Source: Nocardioides mangrovicus
GTDB lineage: Bacteria; Actinomycetota; Actinomycetes; Propionibacteriales; Nocardioidaceae
Direction: 5' to 3'
Assembly: GCF_003674065.1 (NCBI RefSeq)
Contig: NZ_RDBE01000009.1
Location: 99,042-163,041 of the forward strand
Length of the DNA: 64,000 bases
The notes below the pieces were generated by a model. The model saw only the letters and a program-made list of their open reading frames with translations, was not told the origin of the DNA and searched no databases. How positions within the stretch are numbered: the stretch's first letter is position 1; the number at the start of each line of letters is the position of its first letter. Of this stretch, positions 51,469-59,742 are shown piece by piece. A program made the translations under genes and the position numbers.

Positions 51469-51473
51469 GCCCC

Positions 51474-51944
51474 ATGACCTGGTTCGAGGCGAGCAACCAC
51501 TCCACCGCCGTCGTGCCCGCGACGCGGGAGGACGTGTGGGCGGTGCTGGTCGACCCCCAGCTGCTGCCGCGCCTCACCCCGTTCCTCACGCGCATCGACG
51601 TCGACGGCGACCACTGGCGCTGGGAGATGACCCGCATCCCGGTGCTCTCGACCAGCTTCGAGCCCAGCTTCACCGAGCAGATGACCTTCACCGACCGCGA
51701 GCGGATCGAGTGGAAGCACGACCCGCCCGCGGGCCGGCGCGAGCGCGCCGGCGTGGCGGGGTGGTACGCGCTCGCGGACGCCGACGGCGGTACGCGGCTG
51801 GAGATCCAGCTCAGCGTCCGCGCCGACCTGCCGCTGCCGCGCGTGGCCAAGCCGGCGGTGACGACCGCGATGAAGAGCGTCATCGCCGGGATGGGCAAGA
51901 AGTTCGGAGACAACCTGCTGCACCACCTGCGGGGCTCGCGGTGA
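51474..51944 (+). CDS. SRPBCC (START-like) domain protein
   Basis: A 156-residue protein of the polyketide cyclase/lipid-transport fold: NHSTAVVPATREDVWAVLVDPQLLPRLTPF at the N-terminus and VTTAMKSVIAGMGKKFGDNLLHHL in the last helix. It has no catalytic motif that I can name and may bind a hydrophobic ligand. The TAGGGT hexamer seven bases upstream supports the ATG and a leaderless mRNA. Its stop overlaps the GTG of the DinB-like gene. Confidence 0.82.
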   Translation: MTWFEASNHSTAVVPATREDVWAVLVDPQLLPRLTPFLTRIDVDGDHWRWEMTRIPVLSTSFEPSFTEQMTFTDRERIEWKHDPPAGRRERAGVAGWYALADADGGTRLEIQLSVRADLPLPRVAKPAVTTAMKSVIAGMGKKFGDNLLHHLRGSR

Positions 51945-52465
51945 GCATCGAGCCCGACACCAAGGACTGGACCTGGGTGCTCGAGCAGCCCTGCCCCGAC
52001 TGCGGGTTCGACGCCGCCGAGGTCGACCTCGATGCGCTGCCCGAGACGCTGCGCCACAACGCCAGTGCGTTCAGCTTCGCCCTCGCCCGGGCCGACGCGC
52101 ACGCCCGGCCGAGTGAGGGGGTCTGGTCGGTGCTGGAGTACGGCTGCCACGTGCGCGACGTGCACCGGCTCTTCGGCGAGCGGCTGGCCTCGATGCTGCA
52201 GAGCGACGACCCGGAGTTCGCGAACTGGGACCAGGACCAGACGGCGGTCGAGGACCGCTACGACCTGCAGGACCCGGCCCAGGTGGCACGCGACCTGCGG
52301 CTCGCCGCCGACCAGGTGGCCGAGCGCTACGCCGGCGTCGCGGGGGACCAGTGGACGCGGCCGGGCCGGCGCAGCAACGGCTCGGTCTTCAGCGTCGACA
52401 CCCTGGCCCGCTACCACCTGCACGACGTCGTCCACCACGCCCACGACATCGGCGCCGACGCGTGA
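51941..52465 (+). CDS. DinB-family protein
   Basis: A 174-residue four-helix-bundle protein. EQPCPDCGFDA at the start, WSVLEYGCHVRDVHRLF, and YHLHDVVHHAHDIGA at the end supply His residues typical of the DinB/YfiT metal site. Such proteins include mycothiol- or bacillithiol-dependent transferases; the substrate is unknown. The GTG overlaps the SRPBCC stop (GTGA). Confidence 0.85.
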   Translation: MSIEPDTKDWTWVLEQPCPDCGFDAAEVDLDALPETLRHNASAFSFALARADAHARPSEGVWSVLEYGCHVRDVHRLFGERLASMLQSDDPEFANWDQDQTAVEDRYDLQDPAQVARDLRLAADQVAERYAGVAGDQWTRPGRRSNGSVFSVDTLARYHLHDVVHHAHDIGADA

Positions 52466-52475
52466 GGCACTCCCG

Positions 52476-52670
52476 GTGAGACACACCGAGTTCTGGTCGC
52501 GGATGGAGCAGGCGCTGGGGCGCGCCTACGCGCGCTCGTGGGCCGACCAGCAGGTGCTGGCCGACCTGGGCGAACGCACGGTGAACGAGGCGCTGGCCGC
52601 TGGTGAGCCGCCGAAGACCGTGTGGCGTGCGGTGTGGCGGGCGCTCGACCTGCCGGATCGGGACCGCTAG
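52476..52670 (+). CDS. DUF3046 protein
   Basis: A 64-residue protein with the DUF3046 pattern RHTEFWSRMEQALG, YARSWADQQVLADLGERTVNEALAAGEPPKTVWRAVW. Its function is unknown. It is commonly found shortly before recA in actinobacteria; here a 5'-nucleotidase gene lies between. The GTG at 52476 is the first start after the DinB stop and begins the conserved domain at once. Confidence 0.88.
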   Translation: MRHTEFWSRMEQALGRAYARSWADQQVLADLGERTVNEALAAGEPPKTVWRAVWRALDLPDRDR

Positions 52671-52736
52671 GTTTCTGCGCAATCGCCCTGAACACGTCAC
52701 TCGGGACCTCGGGGCTCAGGCGAGGAGATGCCCACC

Positions 52737-54596
52737 ATGCACGCACGCCCGCGCTACGCCCGCTCCTGGGGCGTCCTGGCGGCCGGGGCCGCCGTCCTGG
52801 TCACGGCGACGACGGTGGGTGCGCCGTCGAACGCCGCCGGCTCGGACAGCCATGGCGACCGTCACCGCAAGCACTCGCGCTACGAGAAGATCCAGATCCT
52901 GTCGTTCAACGACTTCCACGGGAACCTGGAGCCGCCGGCCGGCTCCTCGGGGCGCCTGGTCACCGGCCACACCGCCACCGGCGCCGACACCACGATCGAT
53001 GCCGGCGGTGTCGCGTACCTCGCCAAGCACCTGCAGCTGGAGCGCCAGCAGGCGCGCAAGCAGGGTCGCCACACCATCACCGTGGCCGCCGGCGACATCA
53101 TCGGCGCCTCGCCCCTGCTCTCGGCCGCCTTCCACGACGAGCCCACCATCGAGGCGATGAACAAGCTCGGCCTCTCCGTCACCTCCGTGGGCAACCACGA
53201 GTTCGACGAGGGCTGGAAGGAGCTGCGCCGGATGCGCTACGGCGGCTGCATCGACGACGGCGCCGGCGCCAACAACCAGAACTCCTGCGCGGCCCACCGG
53301 TTCAAGGGCGCGAAGTTCGACATGCTCGCCGCCAACGTCAAGTGGAGCAAGGGCAAGCACCGCTCGCTGCTGCCGAGCTACACCATCAAGAAGGTCGGCG
53401 ACGCCAAGATCGGCTTCATCGGGATGACGCTCAAGGGCACGCCCGACATCGTCACCGCCGCCGGCATCAAGGGCCTCACCTTCACCGACGAGGTGAAGAC
53501 CGCCAACCGCCTGGTGCCCAAGCTCAAGCGCAAGGGCGTCAAGGCGATCGTGGTGCTGATCCACCAGGGCGGCGTGCCGGCGCAGCAGTCGTACACCCTG
53601 CCCAACGGCACCACCACGCAGGTCAACCCGACCTACGACTACGCCTGCTCCCAGGGCGGATCGCTGATCGCCGCGCAGTCGCCGATCCTGCCGATCGCGG
53701 CGAAGCTCTCGCCCGAGATCGACATGGTGGTCTCCGGCCACACCCACCAGCCGTACGTCTGCAAGGTCAAGGACCCCAAGGGCCACTACCGGTTGCTCAC
53801 CTCGGCCTCCTCGTTCGGCCGGCTGATCACCGACACCGACCTGACGTACGACAAGGTGAAGGGCGACATCGTCCGGACCTCGGTCAAGGGCGCGAACCTG
53901 CCGGTCACCCGCGACGTCACGCCGAGCCCGACGCTGCTCTCGCTCATCAACACCTACGAGAACCTGGTGCGCCCCATCGCCAGCAAGGTGCTGGGCCGGA
54001 TCTCCGGTGACGTCACCCGCAACGACATCGGTGAGGGCGAGCAGCCGCTGGGCGACCTGATCGCCGACGCGCAGCTGGCCGACCCGACCACCGCGCACAA
54101 CGGCAAGACCGCGCAGATCGCGTTCATGAACCCCGGCGGCATCCGGGCCGACCTGACCGCGGCCAACTCGCCCTACGGGGAGGCGACGGGCGACGTCACC
54201 TACGACGAGGCGTTCACGGTGCAGCCCTTCAACAACTACATCGTCTCCCTCGACCTGACCGGGCAGGACATCTACGACCTGCTCGCCCAGCAGGTCACCG
54301 GGGCCAACGCCGGGTCGCACAAGATCCTGCAGGTCTCCAACGGGTTCAGCTACCGCCTCGGGTCCACCGGAGCGGTCGACGGCTCGGTGACGCTCAACGG
54401 CACGCCGATCTCCAAGACGGCGACCTACCGGGTGGCGACGAACAACTTCCTGCAGGGCGGCGGCGACGGCTTCGGCGCGTTCACCAAGGGCACCGACGTC
54501 TACTACGGCGGTCTCGACATCGACGCCTTCGCCGACTACCTGCAGGCGCACTCGCCCTACACCCCGCCCACCACGGCGACGCGCATCCTGCCGTAG
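52737..54596 (+). CDS. Secreted bifunctional metallophosphatase/5'-nucleotidase
   Basis: A 619-residue exported enzyme that removes phosphate from nucleotides outside the membrane. After a Sec signal peptide (about 35 residues ending near APSNAAG) comes a metallophosphatase domain (LSFNDFHGNLEPP; AGDIIGASPLLS; VTSVGNHEFDEG; VVSGHTHQPY) and a C-terminal 5'-nucleotidase domain (AFMNPGGIRADL; EAFTVQPFNNYIV; NFLQGGGDGFGAF). I prefer the ATG at 52737, nine bases after GAGGAG, to the ATG at 52728, which touches that site. No cell-wall sorting motif is seen at the C-terminus. Confidence 0.92.
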   Translation: MHARPRYARSWGVLAAGAAVLVTATTVGAPSNAAGSDSHGDRHRKHSRYEKIQILSFNDFHGNLEPPAGSSGRLVTGHTATGADTTIDAGGVAYLAKHLQLERQQARKQGRHTITVAAGDIIGASPLLSAAFHDEPTIEAMNKLGLSVTSVGNHEFDEGWKELRRMRYGGCIDDGAGANNQNSCAAHRFKGAKFDMLAANVKWSKGKHRSLLPSYTIKKVGDAKIGFIGMTLKGTPDIVTAAGIKGLTFTDEVKTANRLVPKLKRKGVKAIVVLIHQGGVPAQQSYTLPNGTTTQVNPTYDYACSQGGSLIAAQSPILPIAAKLSPEIDMVVSGHTHQPYVCKVKDPKGHYRLLTSASSFGRLITDTDLTYDKVKGDIVRTSVKGANLPVTRDVTPSPTLLSLINTYENLVRPIASKVLGRISGDVTRNDIGEGEQPLGDLIADAQLADPTTAHNGKTAQIAFMNPGGIRADLTAANSPYGEATGDVTYDEAFTVQPFNNYIVSLDLTGQDIYDLLAQQVTGANAGSHKILQVSNGFSYRLGSTGAVDGSVTLNGTPISKTATYRVATNNFLQGGGDGFGAFTKGTDVYYGGLDIDAFADYLQAHSPYTPPTTATRILP

Positions 54597-54633
54597 CCGG
54601 GTCGCTCCGACACGCCGCCCGGGTCGCTGGTTT

Positions 54634-54647
54634 CGAACGAGCGTTCG
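54634..54647. promoter_or_regulatory. SOS box (LexA site) of recA
   Basis: CGAAC-GAGC-GTTCG is a perfect match to the actinobacterial LexA consensus CGAAC-N4-GTTCG. It lies two bases upstream of a TAGGTT -10 hexamer, so LexA would block RNA polymerase. Confidence 0.9.
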
Positions 54648-54649
54648 GG

Positions 54650-54655
54650 TAGGTT
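54650..54655 (+). promoter_or_regulatory. -10 hexamer TAGGTT of recA
   Basis: TAGGTT lies directly after the SOS box and predicts a transcript with a leader of about 115 bases. A second hexamer, TAGCGT at 54733-54738, may be a promoter outside LexA control. Confidence 0.55.
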
Positions 54656-54778
54656 CGCATCCACAGGGCGTCCGCGGCGCCGGTTCTCCACAGGCCGGCG
54701 CCGCGCAGCCCGAGGTTGTCGGTGGTGACGCCTAGCGTCGTCGCCGTACCCCGAACCACGAGACGTGAGGACCTGGAC

Positions 54779-55837
54779 ATGGCAGCTGCGGCTGGAGACC
54801 CCCGTGACAAGGCGCTGGAGATGGCGCTGGGCAACATCGAGAAGCAGTTCGGCAAGGGCTCGGTCATGCGGCTGGGCGATGAGACCCGGGCGCCGCTGGA
54901 GGTGATCCCCACCGGGGCGATCTCCCTCGACATCGCCCTGGGCCTGGGCGGCCTGCCGCGCGGGCGCGTGGTGGAGATCTACGGACCGGAGTCCTCCGGC
55001 AAGACCACCGTCGCGCTGCACGCCGTGGCCAACGCCCAGCGGGCCGGCGGCATCGTCGCCTTCATCGACGCCGAGCACGCGCTCGACCCCGAGTACGCCC
55101 AGAAGCTCGGCGTCGACACCGACGCGCTGCTGGTCTCCCAGCCCGACTCCGGTGAGCAGGCGCTGGAGATCGCCGACATGCTGGTCCGCTCCGGCGCGCT
55201 CGACCTCATCGTCATCGACTCCGTCGCCGCCCTGGTGCCCCGCGCGGAGATCGAGGGCGAGATGGGCGACAGCCACGTCGGCCTGCAGGCCCGGCTGATG
55301 AGCCAGGCGCTGCGCAAGATGACCGGTGCCCTCAACAACTCCGGAACCACCGCCATCTTCATCAACCAGCTGCGCGAGAAGATCGGCGTGATGTTCGGTT
55401 CGCCGGAGACCACCACCGGCGGCAAGGCGCTGAAGTTCTACTCCTCGGTGCGCCTCGACGTCCGCCGCATCGAGACCCTCAAGGACGGCGCTGAGCCCGT
55501 CGGCAACCGCACCCGGGTCAAGGTGGTCAAGAACAAGGTCGCCCCGCCGTTCAAGCAGGCCGAGTTCGACATCATGTACGGCCGCGGCATCTCCCGCGAG
55601 GGCGGTCTGATCGACGTCGGCGTCGAGGCGGGCCTGGTCCGCAAGTCCGGTGCTTGGTACACCTACGAGGGCGACCAGCTCGGCCAGGGCAAGGAGAACG
55701 CGCGCACCTTCCTGCGCGACAACCCCGACCTGGCCAACGAGATCGAGAAGAAGATCCTTGAGAAGCTCGGCGTTGGCCCGACGGTGGACAACCCCGCCGG
55801 CGAAGCCGGCATCGACCCCGACGGCATCGACTTCTGA
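54779..55837 (+). CDS. recA: Recombinase RecA
   Basis: The 352-residue protein has the RecA core: [19 protein letters not shown], Walker [10 protein letters not shown] (about residue 69), [19 protein letters not shown], the Walker B strand [12 protein letters not shown], loop 1 and loop 2 ([21 protein letters not shown]), and the C-terminal domain. It drives homologous recombination and LexA self-cleavage. No intein interrupts it. The ATG at 54779 has GAGG eight bases upstream and starts the conserved sequence ([14 protein letters not shown]). An SOS box lies 130-145 bases upstream. Confidence 0.98.
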   Translation: MAAAAGDPRDKALEMALGNIEKQFGKGSVMRLGDETRAPLEVIPTGAISLDIALGLGGLPRGRVVEIYGPESSGKTTVALHAVANAQRAGGIVAFIDAEHALDPEYAQKLGVDTDALLVSQPDSGEQALEIADMLVRSGALDLIVIDSVAALVPRAEIEGEMGDSHVGLQARLMSQALRKMTGALNNSGTTAIFINQLREKIGVMFGSPETTTGGKALKFYSSVRLDVRRIETLKDGAEPVGNRTRVKVVKNKVAPPFKQAEFDIMYGRGISREGGLIDVGVEAGLVRKSGAWYTYEGDQLGQGKENARTFLRDNPDLANEIEKKILEKLGVGPTVDNPAGEAGIDPDGIDF

Positions 55838-55920
55838 CACCACGGCGCCGACGAGGAGGTGCGCTAGCACCGTCTCGAAACCAAGCACCCATCCCTATCG
55901 GCCGTCCCCGGGAGCACCCG

Positions 55921-56472
55921 ATGCGCCAGCAAAAGACCCCCACCGACCTGGAGGACCTCGGCCCCGCCGAGGACCCCGAGTCGGTGGCGCGCACGATCCT
56001 GCTCGACCAGCTGACCGGCCGGCCCCGCACCCGGGCCGAGCTGGCCACCAAGCTGAGCGCCCGCGGCGTGCCCGACGCGGTGGCCGGCCGACTGCTCGAC
56101 CGGTTCACCGAGGTCGGCCTGATCGACGACGCCGCGTTCGCGCAGGCCTGGATCGAGCAGCGCCAGTCCGGCCGGGGCCTCGCGCGACGGGCGCTGAGCC
56201 AGGAGCTGCGACGCAAGGGCGTGGAGGACGACGTGGTCAAGGAGGCTCTCGACGAGGTCGATCCCGAGGCCGAGGTGGAGGCGGCTCGGATGCTGGTGCG
56301 CCGCAAGCTGCGCTCGGTGCGCGCGCTGGACGAGCAGACCGCGATCCGCCGGCTCAGCGGGATGCTCGCCCGCAAGGGCCACGGTCCCGGCGTCGCCTAC
56401 CGGGTGGTCAAGGAGGAGCTGGCCGCTCAGGGCATGGCCGAGGACCTCATCGACCCCGATCATCAGACCTAG
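55921..56472 (+). CDS. recX: RecX, RecA regulator
   Basis: A 183-residue all-helical protein with the RecX repeats: ARTILLDQLTGRPRTRAELATKL, FTEVGLIDDAAFAQAWIEQR, RRALSQELRRKGVEDD. It binds RecA filaments and limits their activity. It follows recA by 83 bases, the standard order. GGGAG precedes the ATG by seven bases. No terminator is evident between the two genes, so cotranscription is expected. Confidence 0.95.
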   Translation: MRQQKTPTDLEDLGPAEDPESVARTILLDQLTGRPRTRAELATKLSARGVPDAVAGRLLDRFTEVGLIDDAAFAQAWIEQRQSGRGLARRALSQELRRKGVEDDVVKEALDEVDPEAEVEAARMLVRRKLRSVRALDEQTAIRRLSGMLARKGHGPGVAYRVVKEELAAQGMAEDLIDPDHQT

Positions 56473-56485
56473 CCGGCCCGTCATC

Positions 56486-56809
56486 GTGCCCGGGCGACCA
56501 GAGATCGTCTGCCTCTGCGGCTCCACCCGGTTCGAGGAGCAGCTGAGAGCGGCGAACCGTGACCTCACCTTCGCCGGCGTCATCGTCGTGGCCCCCGGCG
56601 TCTTCGCGCGGGTCGATGCATCCCAGTCCGACGAGGCCATCACGCCGGCGCAGAAGGCTGCGCTCGGCGAGCTGCACCTGCGCAAGATCGACCTGGCCGA
56701 CCGCGTGCTGGTCGTCAATCCAGCCGGTTACATCGGTGAGTCCACCAGCCGGGAGATCGACTACGCCCGCGCCACCGGGAAACCGATCACCTTCACCGAG
56801 CCCGGCTGA
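56486..56809 (+). CDS. Conserved small protein resembling nucleoside deoxyribosyltransferases
   Basis: The 107-residue protein has VCLCGSTRFEEQLRAAN, LTFAGVIVVAPGVFARVDA, LHLRKIDLADRVLVVNPAGYIGESTSREIDYA and a final GKPI strand. The pattern of an N-terminal GSTRF loop and GYIGEST with a following EI.YA helix resembles the nucleoside 2-deoxyribosyltransferase fold, but no substrate is known. The GTG start lies 14 bases after recX, so it may be the third gene of that operon. Confidence 0.75.
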   Translation: MPGRPEIVCLCGSTRFEEQLRAANRDLTFAGVIVVAPGVFARVDASQSDEAITPAQKAALGELHLRKIDLADRVLVVNPAGYIGESTSREIDYARATGKPITFTEPG

Positions 56810-56826
56810 CCGATCGCGCGGTCGGG

Positions 56827-57990
56827 CTACCGCGTCCGCAGCCGCCAGCGCAGCCGCATCACGCGCTGCAGCGCGGCGTCCCACTCCCGGGCGCCGAGCC
56901 GGCGGTCTTGTCGTGCGTAGGTGAGCGCGGTGACGCTGCCCAGGCCGTCGGCGACCTGGCGGCTGGAGGCCAACAAGACGTCCATGCCGGCGTCCGCCGA
57001 GCTCACGGCACGCTGGGGCACCTCGCCGAACTCCCCGAGCGATCCGGCCTCGAGGGCGTCGGTGATGGTGACGCCCCGGAAGCGGAGCCGGTCGCGCAGC
57101 TCGCCCTGCACGATGCGGCGCGAGAGTCCGGCGGGGTAGGTCGGGTCCAGGGCGGGGTACACCGCCCAGGAGGTCATCACCAGGTCCACTCCGGCCTTGA
57201 CCGCGGACCGGAACGGCAGCTCGTCGACGCCTCGGATCTCCTCGGCCGACTGGGTGAGGACGAGCTTGACCAGGTCGGTGTTCTGGTCCACCGTCGCGGC
57301 ACCCAGGCCCGGGAAGTGCTTCACCGTCGAGCCGATGCCGCGCTGCTGCTGGGCGGTCAGGAACGCGGTGCCGCAGGCGGCGACCTTGGCCGGGTCGCTG
57401 GAGAAGGAGCGCCCGAACTTGTCGTCGAAGTTGCCCTCGGCACGGTAGACGTCGAGCACCGGGGCCAGGTTGAGGTTCATGCCGGCCCGGTGCAGGCCCA
57501 CCGCGGCGCCGGCGCCGGACGCGGCGGAGACCCCGACGTAGTCGGTGGAGGCGCCCATCTGCTTGGCGGTGAGCGTCGGCTCCTGGTCCTTGAGCCGCCG
57601 GACGACCCCGCCCTCCTGGTCGGTGGTGAGGATCAGCGGGAAGGCGCGGGTGGGGCTGTGCCGGTGGGCGCGTCGTAGGCGAGCGGTGACCTCGGCGATC
57701 TGGGCGGTGCTGGTGATGTTCTCGCCGAAGAAGATCACCCCGCCGATCTCACCGGCGCGGATGGCCTCGATCAGCTCGGGCGGCGGAGTCAGCCCGGAGT
57801 AGGAGGCGATGACGCGCTGGCCGGCCTGCTGTCGTGGGCTGAGGGTGGGCAGGCCGGGGAAGCGGTGGTGTCGCTCGGGCGCCGCCGAGGCCGCGCCGGC
57901 GGTCAGCGACGTGGCCAGCGCGGCGGTGGCGGTGCCGGCCAGGGTGGCGCGGCGGGACAGGGTCGACGGCAGAGCCCGAGAGGAGGTCAT
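56827..57990 (-). CDS. Exported glycoside hydrolase family 3 protein (NagZ-like)
   Basis: A 387-residue protein with a twin-arginine-like signal (SRRATLAGTATAALATSL) and a GH3 TIM barrel: PLILTTDQEGGVVRRL, LNLAPVLDVYR, VKHFPGLGAATVDQNTD and the nucleophile Asp in VTITDALEAGSL. In catalytic NagZ the third motif is KHFPGHG followed by DSH; here the His of the acid/base dyad is missing (VDQN), so activity or mechanism may differ. The expected role is cell-wall GlcNAc removal. I start at the ATG at 57990 (MTSSRALPS), which sets the signal at a usual length; the frame continues to 58047. Confidence 0.85.
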   Translation of the reverse strand: MTSSRALPSTLSRRATLAGTATAALATSLTAGAASAAPERHHRFPGLPTLSPRQQAGQRVIASYSGLTPPPELIEAIRAGEIGGVIFFGENITSTAQIAEVTARLRRAHRHSPTRAFPLILTTDQEGGVVRRLKDQEPTLTAKQMGASTDYVGVSAASGAGAAVGLHRAGMNLNLAPVLDVYRAEGNFDDKFGRSFSSDPAKVAACGTAFLTAQQQRGIGSTVKHFPGLGAATVDQNTDLVKLVLTQSAEEIRGVDELPFRSAVKAGVDLVMTSWAVYPALDPTYPAGLSRRIVQGELRDRLRFRGVTITDALEAGSLGEFGEVPQRAVSSADAGMDVLLASSRQVADGLGSVTALTYARQDRRLGAREWDAALQRVMRLRWRLRTR

Positions 57991-57996
57991 CGAGGT

Positions 57997-58013
57997 ACGC
58001 AAGCACCTTGCGT
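57997..58013. promoter_or_regulatory. Inverted repeat ACGCAAG-CAC-CTTGCGT at the GH3 start
   Basis: A perfect seven-base inverted repeat with a three-base spacer lies seven bases upstream of the GH3 ATG. Related TTGCAC and GTGCAA half-sites follow within 25 bases. It may be an operator for the GH3 gene or the divergent thioesterase-like gene. Confidence 0.45.
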
Positions 58014-58060
58014 TGCACGCGTCAAGAAGTGCAAGAAATCGTCGCAACGTTACCGGCGGG

Positions 58061-58066
58061 TAGGGT
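58061..58066 (+). promoter_or_regulatory. -10 hexamer TAGGGT before the DUF4442 gene
   Basis: TAGGGT ends seven bases before the GTG at 58074, giving a leaderless mRNA. Confidence 0.55.
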
Positions 58067-58073
58067 CACGTGA

Positions 58074-58535
58074 GTGAGCCGCGTGCTGTCCGCGTACCGC
58101 CGTCTCGAGCCGTTGCCGCTGGGCCGGTGGGTGTTCTCGACCGCCTTCTCGCTCGCGGCGCCGTACTTTCGCACGGTGCGGCCGCGGTTCACGCGCCTGG
58201 AGCCTGACCACGTCGAGCTGGTCGTGCCCGACCGGTGGGGCGTCCACAACCACCTCGGCACGGTGCACGCCATCGCGCTCTGCAACGGGCTGGAGGCGGC
58301 GATGGGCGCGCTGGCCGAGGCCAGCATCCCCGCGCACCGGCGCTGGATACCGAAGGGGATGGAGGTCGCCTACACCGCCAAGGCCACCGGCGACGTCACC
58401 TGCATCGCCGAGACCGACCCCGCCCAGTGGGCCGGCGACGACCCGGACGTGCCGGTGCGGGTCCGCGGCGAGCTCGCCGACGGCACCGTGGTGGTCGAGG
58501 GCGAGATCCGGCTCTGGGTGACCGAGAGGACCTGA
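58074..58535 (+). CDS. DUF4442 hotdog-fold thioesterase-like protein
   Basis: The 153-residue protein has a hotdog-fold pattern: VELVVPDRWGVHNHLGTVHAIALCNGLEAAMGAL and RWIPKGMEVAYTAKATGDVTC. In DUF4442 proteins the helix after HNHLGTVHA packs the substrate, usually an acyl-CoA. The substrate here is not known. The GTG is fixed by the -10 hexamer seven bases upstream. It is followed after 39 bases by the trpS leader. Confidence 0.82.
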   Translation: MSRVLSAYRRLEPLPLGRWVFSTAFSLAAPYFRTVRPRFTRLEPDHVELVVPDRWGVHNHLGTVHAIALCNGLEAAMGALAEASIPAHRRWIPKGMEVAYTAKATGDVTCIAETDPAQWAGDDPDVPVRVRGELADGTVVVEGEIRLWVTERT

Positions 58536-58574
58536 CGCACCGCGCCCGTCGCGCGGCCGTGCCACACTCGCTGC

Positions 58575-58619
58575 GTGAGTCAGCGTCCTCTCGTCCTGAC
58601 CTGGTGGTCCGTCTCCTAG
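58575..58619 (+). CDS. Trp-rich leader peptide of trpS
   Basis: A 14-codon reading frame (VSQRPLVLTWWSVS, GTG to TAG) with two adjacent Trp codons near its end. It lies 90 bases upstream of trpS and 18 bases before a strong hairpin. The GGTGG in the Trp codons can pair with CCACC at 58624-58628, so a ribosome stalled on Trp codons would change the folding downstream. This is the layout of ribosome-mediated attenuation known for the auxiliary trpS of Streptomyces coelicolor. Confidence 0.85.
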   Translation: MSQRPLVLTWWSVS

Positions 58620-58637
58620 GCGGTCCACCCCTCATCC

Positions 58638-58659
58638 ACGGCCGCCCACGGGCGGCCGT
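58638..58659 (+). terminator. Attenuator hairpin of trpS
   Basis: ACGGCCGCCC and GGGCGGCCGT form a perfect ten-base stem (two-base gap; about nine pairs with a four-base loop in practice). It lies between the Trp leader peptide and the trpS ribosome site. No T tract follows, as is common in actinobacteria. Confidence 0.75.
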
Positions 58660-58709
58660 TCGCACCTCCGGGTCGACCCGTGGGCCTCTTCGAAGGAGCC
58701 CCACCGATC

Positions 58710-59666
58710 ATGTCCCGTTCGCTCTCGCTCATCACGCCCAGCGGTCACCTGACGCTGGGCAACTACCTCGGCGCGCTGCGGCCGATGGCCGAGCGGCAGG
58801 CCGCGTCCGACTGCTACTACGGCGTCTCCGACCTGCACGCGCTCACCACCCGGCACGACCCCGACCGGCTCCGCGTGCTCACCGCCGAGCAGCAGCGGCT
58901 GATGGTCGCCGCTGGGCTGGACCGCAGCACGCTGTTCGTGCAGAGCCGCGTCACTGCGCACGCCGAGCTGACCTACCTGCTCGAGTGCGTGGCCACCACG
59001 GGCGAGCTCAACCGGATGATCCAGTTCAAGGAGAAGGGCCGCGACCGGCCGTCGACGCGGTGCTCGCTGTTCACCTACCCGGTGCTGATGGCCGCCGACA
59101 TCCTGCTGTACCGCCCCGAGACCGTGCCGGTCGGCGACGACCAGCGCCAGCACGTCGAGCTCGCGCGCGACGTCGCCCAGCGCTTCAACGCGACCTACGG
59201 CGAGGTGTTCACGGTGCCCCGGGTGACCACGCCGCCCGCCGGCGCCCGGGTGATGGACCTGGCCGAGCCGACGCGGAAGATGTCGGGCTCCTCGCCCGAG
59301 GACCATCCCGGCTGTCTCCGGCTGCTCGATCCGCCCGACGTCGTGCGCCGCAAGGTGGCCCGGGCCGTCACCGACTCCGACACCGGCGCCGACGCGGTCC
59401 GCGCCGACCGGGAGGCCAAGCCCGGGGTGACGAACCTGCTCGACATCCTCACCGCCTGCGGCGCGAGCGCCGAGGGACTGCACACCTACGGTGCGCTGAA
59501 GGCGGCGGTCACCGACGCGGTGATCGCCGTGCTCGAGCCGCTGCAGCAGCGCTACGCCGACCTCGACCCCGCCGAGGTCGCGGCGGTGTTCGAGGCGGGG
59601 GAGCAGCGCTGCCGGGAGGTGACGGCGCCGGTGCTGGCCGACGTTCGCCGCGCGATGGGCCTGTGA
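58710..59666 (+). CDS. trpS: Tryptophanyl-tRNA synthetase
   Basis: A 318-residue class I synthetase that charges tRNATrp. The HIGH-type motif is PSGHLTLGNYLGAL (residues ~8-21) and the KMSKS loop is RKMSGSSPED (about 189). GDDQRQHVELARDVAQRFN is typical of bacterial TrpRS. AGGAG lies 11 bases before the ATG at 58710; the frame is open 30 bases further upstream, but that stretch contains the ribosome site. Because a Trp leader peptide and hairpin precede it, it is probably the regulated, antibiotic-resistant type of TrpRS (inference); a second trpS may exist elsewhere. Confidence 0.93.
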   Translation: MSRSLSLITPSGHLTLGNYLGALRPMAERQAASDCYYGVSDLHALTTRHDPDRLRVLTAEQQRLMVAAGLDRSTLFVQSRVTAHAELTYLLECVATTGELNRMIQFKEKGRDRPSTRCSLFTYPVLMAADILLYRPETVPVGDDQRQHVELARDVAQRFNATYGEVFTVPRVTTPPAGARVMDLAEPTRKMSGSSPEDHPGCLRLLDPPDVVRRKVARAVTDSDTGADAVRADREAKPGVTNLLDILTACGASAEGLHTYGALKAAVTDAVIAVLEPLQQRYADLDPAEVAAVFEAGEQRCREVTAPVLADVRRAMGL

Positions 59667-59742
59667 AGCGGGCTGGGAACGGGATCTGGGTCCGGTCCAT
59701 CGGGGTCTGGGATCGGGCCGGCCCGGCGGGTAGACAGGACCC
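59667..59742. other. Gap after trpS with G-rich repeats and palindrome
   Basis: The segment has repeated GGGATC/GGGTC elements and a 12-base palindrome CGGGCCGGCCCG at about 59715-59726, possibly the trpS terminator. A TAGACA hexamer at 59731-59736 lies six bases before the next ATG. Confidence 0.35.

Noticed and set aside
55856..55871. GGTGC-GCTA-GCACC hairpin between recA and recX as a terminator
   Set aside because: A five-base stem is too weak to call, and recA-recX is normally cotranscribed.
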